This document shows, one piece after another, positions 1 through 7,262 of a stretch of 64,000 nt of DNA. Position numbers and translations under genes: made by a program. Source of the DNA: CALLPQ01 sp964392325 (GTDB lineage Bacteria > Pseudomonadota > Alphaproteobacteria > Caulobacterales > Parvularculaceae); the NCBI GenBank assembly GCA_964392325.1, contig CAYMPJ010000005.1, forward strand, positions 101,640 to 165,639, read 5' to 3'. The notes beneath the pieces are model-generated. The model worked only from the letters and a program-made list of their open reading frames with translations. It had not been told where the DNA came from and made no database searches. Position 1 is the stretch's first letter; the number at the start of each line of letters is the position of its first letter.

Positions 1-79
1 TATCTCTTGGAACTTCCAAGGTTACGTTTTTTAAATTGTGCTCGCGCGCACCAACAACACGAATAGACTTAAGCGACAT
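1..79 (-). CDS. uvrA: UvrA excinuclease subunit A, N-terminal fragment
   Basis: Only the first 26 codons are inside the window; the gene runs off the left edge on the minus strand. The start reads MSLKSIRVVGAREHNLKNVT, which is the well-known UvrA N-terminus (the VxGAxxHNLKN element that precedes the first ABC ATPase domain). UvrA is the damage-recognition ATPase of nucleotide excision repair. The gene is divergent from ssb, the same arrangement as in many proteobacteria, and a LexA-type box lies in the shared intergenic region. Identification rests on the short N-terminus alone, but that element is highly characteristic. Confidence 0.88.
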   Translation of the reverse strand, partial: MSLKSIRVVGAREHNLKNVTLEVPRD

Positions 80-524
80 GGATAAATTTCATTCATTTTG
101 AAAATTGGGAAAGACAAGTTTGTATATATAGCAAGGTGCGGTGTGCGTCAGATGATCAAATGCATGAAAACCAAAGTGTGGATAACTTTTAAGCCTCACA
201 TAATGTTGTTGACCCATCTTCACTTGCGTTTGGCGTGTAGAAAAGATATTTAAAAGAGAACATTATATGAACTTGCATGTCAATTACCGCCCAAATTGAT
301 CTTCCCAAGTCGTATTTCGTTTTGATTTGGTTGTTTTTGGCAATTTTTGATGTGGTGGCTAATTAATTGAGGCTAACGACAGTCTTTAAACAGTGGAAAA
401 CCACTATGTGGCGTTGGCAAAGACTCAAATGATAAAAGAGCGGAAACGAATTTATATTTTGAACATGCATAAGTGTGCATTTTAAATTTATGGGCTTTAT
501 CGTCGTAGAAATGGAGTATTCGGC
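80..524. other. uvrA-ssb divergent promoter region
   Basis: 445 bases with no gene that I can support. It must hold the promoters of uvrA (leftward) and ssb (rightward). It contains one clear SOS box, and a small perfect hairpin AGTGG-AAAA-CCACT at 392-405 that could lie in the ssb leader. I cannot name the -35 and -10 elements with confidence. Confidence 0.6.
258..272 (-). promoter_or_regulatory. SOS box (LexA operator), GTTC-N7-GTTC
   Basis: On the plus strand the sequence is GAAC-ATTATAT-GAAC; read on the minus strand (the uvrA direction) this is GTTC-N7-GTTC, the direct-repeat LexA operator known for alphaproteobacteria. It lies about 180 bases upstream of the uvrA start and about 250 bases upstream of ssb. 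Both half-sites match perfectly and the target genes are classical SOS genes, so the call is strong although binding is inferred. Confidence 0.82.
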
Positions 525-1004
525 ATGGCTGGAAGCATAAACAAAGTTATTTTAGTGGGAAATTTGGGCGCTGATCCAGAAATTCGCCAAACAAAAGACG
601 GTCGCCCGATTGCAAACTTAAGCATTGCGACTTCGGAAAACTGGAAAGATAAAAATACCGGGGAACGTCGCGAAAAAACTGAATGGCATCGTGTTGTTAT
701 CTTTAATGAGGGTTTGTCACGTATTGCAGAGCAATATTTGCGTAAAGGATCGAAAGTTTATCTAGAGGGCGCTTTGCAAACCCGTAAGTGGCAAGATCAA
801 AACGGTCAGGACAAATATACAACCGAAGTTGTTCTTCAAGGCTTTAATTCTAATCTGACAATGCTTGATGGTCGTCGCGATGGACAAAACTCAATGAGCG
901 GATCGTCTGACTACGGGGCATCGAATCAATTAGGTGGTGGTAGTCAAAATGAGTCGTCCGGAGGGGGTTCAAGTTATGAATTGGATGATGACATTCCGTT
1001 TTAA
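525..1004 (+). CDS. ssb: Single-stranded DNA-binding protein
   Basis: 159 residues. The N-terminal OB-fold (about residues 1-110) opens with MAGSINKVILVGNLGADPEI and contains TEWHRVVIF and a KGSKVYLEG segment, all typical of bacterial SSB. A Gly/Ser/Asn-rich linker follows, and the protein ends in the acidic tip DDDIPF that docks replication and repair proteins (RecO, PriA, exonuclease I, polymerase III chi in characterised species). SSB tetramers coat single-stranded DNA in replication, recombination and repair. It is divergent from uvrA, and SOS control through the intergenic LexA box is plausible. Length and termini are normal for the family. Confidence 0.97.
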   Translation: MAGSINKVILVGNLGADPEIRQTKDGRPIANLSIATSENWKDKNTGERREKTEWHRVVIFNEGLSRIAEQYLRKGSKVYLEGALQTRKWQDQNGQDKYTTEVVLQGFNSNLTMLDGRRDGQNSMSGSSDYGASNQLGGGSQNESSGGGSSYELDDDIPF

Positions 1005-1115
1005 TCGCAAAAATTAGAAAAAAAACGCAAAAAAATTAAAAAAAATGCGATTTCGCACAATTCTTTGTGCGGATATACAATACTTTTTTAGCAAATTAAG
1101 TTAGTGTCCTACATT

Positions 1116-1133
1116 CGAATCAAGATTCGGAGG
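1116..1133 (+). promoter_or_regulatory. Inverted repeat with two GANTC sites abutting the RBS of the histone-like gene
   Basis: CGAATC-AA-GATTCG (1116-1129) is a perfect inverted repeat, and each arm holds a GANTC site (1117-1121 and 1124-1128), the target of the cell-cycle methyltransferase CcrM in this group. The Shine-Dalgarno GGAGG (1129-1133) touches the repeat and sits 8 bases before the ATG at 1142. The element could act as a methylation-sensitive promoter site or as an RNA hairpin partly covering the ribosome binding site. Confidence 0.45.
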
Positions 1134-1141
1134 TACGAACA

Positions 1142-1621
1142 ATGGCGGTTAAACGCAAAACGACTCGAAAAACTACTAAGAAGAAAAAAACTGCAAAAAG
1201 AAAAGCGCCAGCTAAAAAGCGCTCAACTAAGAAGAAAGCAACTAAGAAAAAAACAGCCAAGAAGAAGGCTGTGAAACGTAAGACGGCGAAGAAGAAGACA
1301 GCCAAGAAGAAGGCTGTTAAACGGAAAACCGCCAAAAAGAAGACGGCCAAGAAAAAGGCCACTAAAAAGAAAAAAGCTGTAAAGCGGAAAACCGCTAAAA
1401 AGAAGACGGCTAAAAGAAAAACAGCCAAGAAAAAGACGGCTAAGAAAAAAACAGCCAAGAAAAANNNNNNNNNNNNNNNNNNNNNNNNNNNNNNNNNNNN
1501 NNNNNNNNNNNNNNNNNNNNNNNNNNNNNNNNNNNNNNNNNNNNNNNNNNNNNNNNNNNNNNNNAAGCGTAAAACAACGAAGCGCAAAGCTGCGAAGAGA
1601 AAAACAGCTAAGCGTAGATAG
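1142..1621 (+). CDS. Lysine-rich histone H1-like DNA-binding protein (contains scaffold gap)
   Basis: The protein is built almost entirely from short KKTAKKKA / VKRKTAKKKT repeats, giving a very basic, low-complexity chain like the Hc2 / histone H1-like nucleoid proteins of alphaproteobacteria and other bacteria. Such proteins bind and compact DNA without sequence specificity. A 100-N gap (1465-1564) interrupts it, surely because the repeats did not assemble. The sequence after the gap (KRKTTKRKAAKRKTAKRR, then stop) continues in the same frame, so the gene is probably intact but of unknown length. The start is set by GGAGG 8 bases upstream, and a good terminator follows at 1670. No other domain is visible. 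Confidence 0.8.
   Translation: MAVKRKTTRKTTKKKKTAKRKAPAKKRSTKKKATKKKTAKKKAVKRKTAKKKTAKKKAVKRKTAKKKTAKKKATKKKKAVKRKTAKKKTAKRKTAKKKTAKKKTAKKXXXXXXXXXXXXXXXXXXXXXXXXXXXXXXXXXXKRKTTKRKAAKRKTAKRR
1465..1564. other. Scaffold gap (100 N) inside lysine-rich repeats
   Basis: Exactly 100 N, the conventional unknown-size placeholder. Unlike the other two gaps in the window, the flanks share no long overlap; they are different copies of AAG/AAA-rich repeat units. Repeat copy number is therefore unknown here. Confidence 0.98.
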
Positions 1622-1667
1622 TAATCAAATATCGTTGTTTTCTACGACTAAAAACATAGTAGAGTTT

Positions 1668-1701
1668 TGGGTCGGCATCTTGCGATGTCGACCTTTTTTT
1701 G
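1668..1701 (+). terminator. Rho-independent terminator after histone-like gene
   Basis: Arms GGTCGGCATC (1670-1679) and GATGTCGACC (1684-1693) pair over 10 positions with one G-U, loop TTGC, followed directly by seven T (1694-1700). This is a textbook intrinsic terminator about 50 bases after the stop codon. Confidence 0.9.
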
Positions 1702-2235
1702 TATTCTCGTCGTTTCGGACGAATATTAACAGTTTTTGCTATTGTTTATCTTGCAAAAGGAGAGCTTGTTTCTGCGAACTAAGGGATAAGTTTTAGCTTT
1801 TTGCCACCAAAATGGTTTTGTATTTGACTGTTATCAACGCCAAATTGAATATTTGAGCAAAGATTGGTCCAAGCAGAATGTATTTTGATCAAATATGCAT
1901 TTTAGTCATGAGTGATTGAGAGCTTGTCCGCGATAAATTAGTTATGGCGTAACGCGCAATAGTGCCAAATAAAATGCCGAGACATTCCAAGATTGTTTTT
2001 TCGTGGAATTAAATCGTTAATCACATAATTTCTAAAAGGTGATGGGATTAAGTGCTTCTAGATTTTAAGCAAAAATAAGAAATGCTAATAGATGTTATAA
2101 TCAATATCGATGCAGAGCATGAAATGCACAATTCACATGACTATGCCCCAGAAAGGATTTTCCTGGGGCATAGAAATTGACACACATGATGATTGACTTT
2201 GAAAGGTTCGGCTCGGCTTGAGCTTGGTTTTACTC
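1702..2235. other. Intergenic region, no gene seen
   Basis: 534 AT-rich bases between convergent genes. I see no open frame with a ribosome binding site and no RNA gene. The only clear structure is the perfect inverted repeat at 2141-2173 near the end of the peptidase gene. Confidence 0.55.
2141..2173 (-). terminator. Strong hairpin downstream of S9 peptidase gene (terminator-like, no T tract)
   Basis: Arms CTATGCCCCAG (2141-2151) and CTGGGGCATAG (2163-2173) are an 11-base perfect inverted repeat with an 11-base loop, 62 bases past the peptidase stop codon on the minus strand. No run of T follows in either direction, so it may be a transcript-stabilising 3' hairpin rather than a simple intrinsic terminator. 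Confidence 0.55.
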
Positions 2236-4359
2236 TTACTCTTCCTGATCGCTTTTCTTTTTTGGGTCGTATTTTTCGAACCAACCCATAATATTATCAA
2301 CTTTTGCGATCAAATTGCTGGGACGGGCAGCTATAAAATGAGATGCGCCGGGGATGCGAATTAAAGCAGTATCGATTTCTTGTACTTTCAATGCAGTATA
2401 AAATTGCTCTGCTTCCCATGCAGGGGTGCGCCAATCTTCTTCGCCAACCATCACCAGAGTAGGCGTTGTCACATTTCCCACGAGAGAGATTGGCGATAAT
2501 TTCCAGTATAACTCGCGGTTTTCCCATGGTTGAGATTGCAGCCAATGTCTGGAAACAAAACGTGCAATGTCACCCGCTAATGCCATGGTCGCCCAATTTA
2601 TAACTGGTTTAATTGTTGCTGCGGCTGCGAAACGATCTGTTTTACCTACGGCCCATGCGGTTAATACGCCGCCGCCCGACCCGCCAGTGATAAATAAACG
2701 TTCCTTGTCGACATAGTTTTTGGCTATCACGGCATCGACTACACTCATAAGGTCGTCATGGTCATTGCCGGGATATGCAAGATTAATGAGATCGACAAAC
2801 TCCTGTCCGTAACCGGATGACCCTCTAGGGTTTGCATAGACTGTTACATAACCTTGCGCGGCATAGCGCTGAATTTCTGGTGAGAATGAGGGACCATACA
2901 TAGCAACCGGGCCACCATGTATTTCTAAAATCATCGGATAGCTACCGTCTGCTGTAAAGCCCGGAGGGAGCGCAATCCAGGCTTCAATTTCTCGATCATC
3001 ATGAGAGGATTTAACTTTTATTTCTTCCAGCGACGCCAGTTCAAGGTACGGAAAAACGTCTTCATTCAAATTAGTGAGGGTTCGTGGTTTACCGCGACCA
3101 CTAATATACCCCACATCAGAAAGCCGATTAACTTCAGCGATTGTAAAGGCGATACCAGCATTAGAGCCGCCGCGTTTTGCTACTGAAAAAGATCCTGCCA
3201 TATATGGACGCCCAAAAGCAGCTCCACCAACTTTATTCGTGATAACCGAAGGCTGACCTCCGTTAACAGGAAAAGAGACGATGGACAAAGCGCCATCGGT
3301 TTCGACTTGCGCGAGAATAGCATTACCGTCGGGGCGCCATGCTATGGAGCCGATAGAGCGATCATAATTGGCACTTAGATTGCGCACGCCGCTACCATCT
3401 CGATTCATAACGTAGAGATCGGTTTGTTGAGAGAAGACTACTTTATCATCATACCCCTGATAGGCTATGAGCCGCTGGTTCGGGGAGACTTTCGGGTTAT
3501 TATCTGGTCCATCGCGCTGAGTAAGAGCTGTTCGGGCCTTTGTCCGCACATTGACGGAATAAATTTCCCGTTCAATCGGGTCAAGGTCAGCATTTTTAAT
3601 ATCGTTTGCAACGGCTAGAATAGTGTTGTTATCCAACCATTCAGGTGCATTGAAGTCATTCGCACCGTCGGTGATTTGGCGCGGTGTTCCTCCTTGAGCG
3701 GGAACAACAAAAATATGCCTTGCCCCTTCTTTCGTATATCCAGCACCGTCAAAACGAAATACCAGATCATCTATCACTTTGACGGGTTTTGCCCATTCTG
3801 CGCCTTCGGGTCGGGTTGGAGCATTTGCAAAGCTTGGCGCTTTTGAAGGAACAAACATTGAAAATGCTAGGAACTTTCCATCTGGTGACCATACCGGAGC
3901 GCTAGGATTATGGGATAATTGCGCGACGGATAAGCTTTCACCGCTATCCATATAGCGTACCCGCAAAGCGGGCTTGTCATTTTCACGGGTGAGATAGACA
4001 ATTCTATCACTGGTAGGTGACCAGCGCGGACTTGCAACTAATCCATCGCCATCTATTACCGGACGATGGGTGCCAGATTTAACATCGAGTTTCCATAAAT
4101 TCCCTACAACCCGGTCCTTGATTATGTCCATCGAGCGACGTGCATACAAGATCGTTGAGCCATCAGGAGAGATTTGCGGATCGGCTGCAAATTCAAGGTC
4201 AAAGACCCGTTCAGCAGTAAACAGAGCGGGATCGTCGGTTTTGCCGTTCTGGGGCACATCCTCTTGGGCGTTAGCACTAAAAAACGCTAATCCGGTAGTG
4301 GCAAGAATGAGGGTTTTTATTAAAGATGCGCGAGGTGTATTTGTAAATCGTTTGTGCAT
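2236..4359 (-). CDS. Secreted S9 family prolyl oligopeptidase (dipeptidyl-peptidase-like)
   Basis: 707 residues from the chosen start. A Sec signal peptide (MHKRFTN..., hydrophobic core LIKTLILATTGLAFF, cleavage near ANA|QE) is followed by a TolB/DPP-IV-type beta-propeller with several SPDG / WSPDGK motifs (about 40-410), then an alpha/beta-hydrolase domain. The catalytic triad is visible: nucleophile in GGSGGG (Ser near 561), Asp near 642 (EEDWRTP), His near 674 (GASHF); HGGP forms the oxyanion region. Such enzymes trim proline-containing peptides in the periplasm. An ATG 8 codons upstream (4383) also exists, but GGAG sits correctly before 4359 and the signal peptide begins there. It stands alone between a convergent gene and the fol cluster. 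Confidence 0.9.
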   Translation of the reverse strand: MHKRFTNTPRASLIKTLILATTGLAFFSANAQEDVPQNGKTDDPALFTAERVFDLEFAADPQISPDGSTILYARRSMDIIKDRVVGNLWKLDVKSGTHRPVIDGDGLVASPRWSPTSDRIVYLTRENDKPALRVRYMDSGESLSVAQLSHNPSAPVWSPDGKFLAFSMFVPSKAPSFANAPTRPEGAEWAKPVKVIDDLVFRFDGAGYTKEGARHIFVVPAQGGTPRQITDGANDFNAPEWLDNNTILAVANDIKNADLDPIEREIYSVNVRTKARTALTQRDGPDNNPKVSPNQRLIAYQGYDDKVVFSQQTDLYVMNRDGSGVRNLSANYDRSIGSIAWRPDGNAILAQVETDGALSIVSFPVNGGQPSVITNKVGGAAFGRPYMAGSFSVAKRGGSNAGIAFTIAEVNRLSDVGYISGRGKPRTLTNLNEDVFPYLELASLEEIKVKSSHDDREIEAWIALPPGFTADGSYPMILEIHGGPVAMYGPSFSPEIQRYAAQGYVTVYANPRGSSGYGQEFVDLINLAYPGNDHDDLMSVVDAVIAKNYVDKERLFITGGSGGGVLTAWAVGKTDRFAAAATIKPVINWATMALAGDIARFVSRHWLQSQPWENRELYWKLSPISLVGNVTTPTLVMVGEEDWRTPAWEAEQFYTALKVQEIDTALIRIPGASHFIAARPSNLIAKVDNIMGWFEKYDPKKKSDQEE

Positions 4360-4548
4360 GAAAGCTTCTCCGCTATTGGGCATTTAGAAAGCGTATCAGA
4401 ACAATAATGCACCAACAATGGGGATTTTGCCTAAAACACAAACATCCGATCTTCTCGTAGCAACAAAGTCGATTGCGCAGGGACTGCATTCATACAATGG
4501 TGATAAAATATCCAAAAGATATTTATGAGTTACGCATTGTTTCTTGTG

Positions 4549-4959
4549 TTAGATGTTATTTTTTGAGCGATAAATTTCTACACCAGCTGCATCTGCTCGT
4601 TCGATTGCATTGAGTTTTTTAATGCATACTTTTGAGTCTATGGCCATAGGGTGTCTCATCGCTATATCATTGATCCGTTCGGCAAGTGTTTCAACGAGAC
4701 CAATATGCCCTTCGTCAATGATGGAGAAAATTTCTTGAGAAATTTTGTTATAGCAAACCACATCCTCAATTGAATCAGAAACAGGGTTATCAGGCTCTTC
4801 CACTTTCATTTCAAAATCAATTAGTAAAGGTTGGGTTTGACCGTGTTCAAAGTCGTAAACGCCTATTTGAGCATCGACCTTAAGGCCATTGATAAAAATT
4901 TTGCGGTAATTGTTACTCATTGAGTTTATGGCTTTCGGTAGGAGAGATTCTGATATCAT
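4549..4959 (-). CDS. folB: Dihydroneopterin aldolase
   Basis: 136 residues, or 123 if translation begins at the internal ATG at 4920 (MSNNYRKIFINGLKV), which matches the usual FolB N-terminus better. The fold markers GLKVDAQIGVYDFEHGQTQP and the VCYNKIS...VETLAERI segment are typical. The enzyme cleaves 7,8-dihydroneopterin to 6-hydroxymethyl-dihydropterin in folate synthesis. The upstream ATG overlaps the stop of the preceding reductase gene as ATGA, suggesting translational coupling, so the longer form is listed. The neighbouring pteridine-reductase-like SDR supports a pterin role. Confidence 0.9.
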   Translation of the reverse strand: MISESLLPKAINSMSNNYRKIFINGLKVDAQIGVYDFEHGQTQPLLIDFEMKVEEPDNPVSDSIEDVVCYNKISQEIFSIIDEGHIGLVETLAERINDIAMRHPMAIDSKVCIKKLNAIERADAAGVEIYRSKNNI

Positions 4960-5744
4960 TCATTAATCATGACATCAGGTGTTTGCCATGTGAGGTGCTG
5001 GCCGCCATCAACGGCAATCATCTGACCGGTAACGGTCGTGGCATCGATTAAATAAAACATTGCAGCGACAATATCGTCAGGCGTTGCCCCATGCCCCAGT
5101 ACAGTGGATTCATTTTGTATTTGCCAGTCTTGTTCTGATTGTCGCTTATTGCGCAGGGTTGGGCCTGGGCCAATTGCGTTCACACGTATTTTTTGTGGAC
5201 CAAGCCCTTGTGCCATAGTGATGGTCATATTCATCAAAGCCGCTTTGGATGCGGTATAAGACATAAATTGAGGCGTTAGTTTTTTGACGCGCTGATCAAT
5301 GATATTAATCACGAGATTATTCTTTTCGGGTGAAGCCTGATTGGCAAAATCCTGGGTAAGTTTTACCGGTGCCCGCAAGTTTACGGCGAAATGTTGATCC
5401 CAACTGTCTTGCGTCATGGTTTGAATATCATCATTTTCAAAAATAGAAGCGCAGTTAATTAATAACGACACGCGATCACTAAAAGCCTGACTTGTTTTGG
5501 AAATCAGCTGAGCAACATCATCTTCCTGCCCTAGATTTGATTGGATGGGGACGGCCGCACCGCCAACTTTATTGATGTCCGTTGAAACCTTTTCAGCTTC
5601 CGCAGATGAAGAAAAATAATGTACGCCAACATTATAACCTGCACGTCCAAGGGCTAAAGCCATGGCTTTTCCGAGCCGTTGACCTGCTCCGGTCACGAGC
5701 GCAGTTGCTTTATTATTTGAAGAATTAAGATTAGATACGGTCAA
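4956..5744 (-). CDS. folM: Pteridine reductase-type SDR (FolM-like)
   Basis: 262 residues, Rossmann SDR. The N-terminal motif is TGAGQRLG (18-25), fitting the TGxxxRxG signature that separates pteridine reductases (PTR1, FolM) from ordinary SDRs. The catalytic set is Asp150-Tyr163-Lys167, with Asp 13 residues before Tyr in place of the usual Ser; this is exactly the PTR1 spacing. These enzymes reduce dihydropterins and dihydrofolate with NADPH. It overlaps folB by ATGA and follows the exchanger gene by 25 bases, so the three look co-transcribed. It may back up or replace FolA; no folA is in the window. The exact substrate is inferred. Confidence 0.78.
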   Translation of the reverse strand: MTVSNLNSSNNKATALVTGAGQRLGKAMALALGRAGYNVGVHYFSSSAEAEKVSTDINKVGGAAVPIQSNLGQEDDVAQLISKTSQAFSDRVSLLINCASIFENDDIQTMTQDSWDQHFAVNLRAPVKLTQDFANQASPEKNNLVINIIDQRVKKLTPQFMSYTASKAALMNMTITMAQGLGPQKIRVNAIGPGPTLRNKRQSEQDWQIQNESTVLGHGATPDDIVAAMFYLIDATTVTGQMIAVDGGQHLTWQTPDVMINE

Positions 5745-5769
5745 ATTCTGCTAAACTTTGCGGAAAAAA

Positions 5770-6732
5770 TTAAATCAAGGTTTGAGTTGCGATATAATAG
5801 ATAAAACCAATATAAGCTGCTGCCATCAGCACACCGGGAAAACGTCCAATATTTATTCTCGGGAAGATAAAGATGCAAAGAATTATCGTTGCAAATATCA
5901 TAACCGGCAGATCGATATGCAGTGAGGCAGGATCAAAACTTGCACCCCCAACAAGCCCTGTAACACCGCCCACGGCGAGTAGGTTAAATATATTGGACCC
6001 GACAATTGATCCTATTGCAACATCTGCTTTTTTCTTAACTGCAGCAGAAAGTACCGTTGCAAGCTCAGGCAGAGACGTGCCAAATGCGATGACTGTTAAT
6101 CCGATGACCGCGTCGCGTACCCCTAAAGAACTAGCCAGTATTGAGCCGTGAGTGACAAGCAAGTTAGCGCCAAGGGGCAGGCCAATTAATCCAACAATGA
6201 TGAAAACAAATGTCGACAAACGTAGCCCATCACCATCACTAAATTCTTCAATCTCATCAAGTACCGGATTATTACCTCGACCTCTCATGGCATCGATCAG
6301 CATGTAGGAAATATAGAGAATTAATGCGGTAAATAACGCCGCACCGGTCATAAATGTGATCTTGCCAGTCAGATAAGCGGTCATTGCAAATGCAATCGTC
6401 GCAAGTCCCATTACAATAGCGTGTTTTTTAAGGCCTTCTACATTGGTTGAGATCGGGTAAATGATGGCGGGTATGCCTAGAACCATCAAAATATTTGCGA
6501 TGTTTGACCCCACAATATTCCCAAGGGCAATGCCGGCACTTCCGTTCAAAACCGCTTGAATGGAGACGACAATTTCAGGGGCTGACGTACCAAAAGCGAC
6601 AATTGTCAGGGACACGATAAGGGCCGGAATATGCAAGGCTCTGGCTAGATCAACCGCGCCGCGAACAAGAAGCTCGCCTGCAACGAGGAGAGCGAGTAAC
6701 CCTGTAAGGACAAGCAATAAATCTGTTAGCAT
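5770..6732 (-). CDS. Calcium/sodium exchanger, YrbG family (CaCA)
   Basis: 320 residues with about ten hydrophobic segments. It contains the two inverted alpha-repeats of the Ca2+:cation antiporter superfamily: GTSAPE (48-53) with GNIVGSNIANI, and GTSLPE with GSIVGSNIFNLL in the second half. The acidic residue in each GTSxPE binds the cation. It would extrude Ca2+ across the inner membrane against Na+ or H+. It heads a minus-strand run into folM-like and folB, although a functional link is not obvious. A 26-codon frame lies 100 bases upstream on the same strand. Confidence 0.9.
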   Translation of the reverse strand: MLTDLLLVLTGLLALLVAGELLVRGAVDLARALHIPALIVSLTIVAFGTSAPEIVVSIQAVLNGSAGIALGNIVGSNIANILMVLGIPAIIYPISTNVEGLKKHAIVMGLATIAFAMTAYLTGKITFMTGAALFTALILYISYMLIDAMRGRGNNPVLDEIEEFSDGDGLRLSTFVFIIVGLIGLPLGANLLVTHGSILASSLGVRDAVIGLTVIAFGTSLPELATVLSAAVKKKADVAIGSIVGSNIFNLLAVGGVTGLVGGASFDPASLHIDLPVMIFATIILCIFIFPRINIGRFPGVLMAAAYIGFIYYIATQTLI

Positions 6733-6832
6733 GTGTCACTCATGGATGGGCCCTAAAAACGCGAGACCTGTAAAAACTAGGGGAGGGTGTCAAATTACAC
6801 GGGGTGATAATAGTGATTAAGGCGTATTAAAA

Positions 6833-6913
6833 TTAATCAATGCGCCCTTTTTCAAGGAGGTTGAGAACGCAGAAAATACCTATAAATCCTAAAATGACAT
6901 AGAGGGCGGTCAT
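6833..6913 (-). CDS. Small membrane peptide, 26 residues
   Basis: ATG at 6913, stop TAA at 6833-6835. It is preceded by TCAGGAGTTATAGTC, i.e. AGGAG with an 8-base spacer, one of the best ribosome binding sites in the window. The product begins MTALYVILGFIGIFCVLNLL and ends in a charged EKGRID tail: one transmembrane helix with a short polar C-terminus. It lies 100 bases upstream of the exchanger gene, same strand. I do not recognise a family; the short hydrophobic helix plus charged tail resembles small regulatory subunits of membrane proteins. Function unknown; it could be a partner of the exchanger, but that is inference. Confidence 0.6.
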   Translation of the reverse strand: MTALYVILGFIGIFCVLNLLEKGRID

Positions 6914-7262
6914 GACTATAACTCCTGATGGTCAGCTAATAAAAGAAGCTGGTACTCTATATCGTTGGTGAATGATAGTGAAAAGCCAAAAACGAGATTT
7001 CGGCATAATTTATGGGCTATATCCTTGTAAACAAGGGACGAGCAAGGCCTTAAAGTGTCGAAATAGAAGGGGAATTAGAGCTTAGAGTTGTTATGAAAAA
7101 ATAGTGTGAAAAACAACCAGTTAGACTAGCTGGCCCGGTTTTTGCCATGAATGGGTGTTAGCTGGACCTGATAGGCCTGTTCTGGATAAATTTTAACCCT
7201 ACTAAATGGGCATGCAAAACTACCGGCACAAAATTCGATAAACCGCTCTATAGGAGAAATTT
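6914..7262. other. Divergent intergenic region
   Basis: 349 bases between the small membrane peptide (leftward) and the ELM1-like gene (rightward). It holds a 7-base stem, CCAGTTA-GAC-TAGCTGG (7117-7133, one G-U), flanked on both sides by T-rich runs on the outgoing strand, which resembles a bidirectional terminator although no gene ends here. Otherwise nothing that I can name. Confidence 0.45.

Noticed and set aside
1120..1587. Long minus-strand frame across the histone-like gene
   Set aside because: A mirror of the AAG/AAA repeats, giving Phe/Leu-rich nonsense; no ribosome site.
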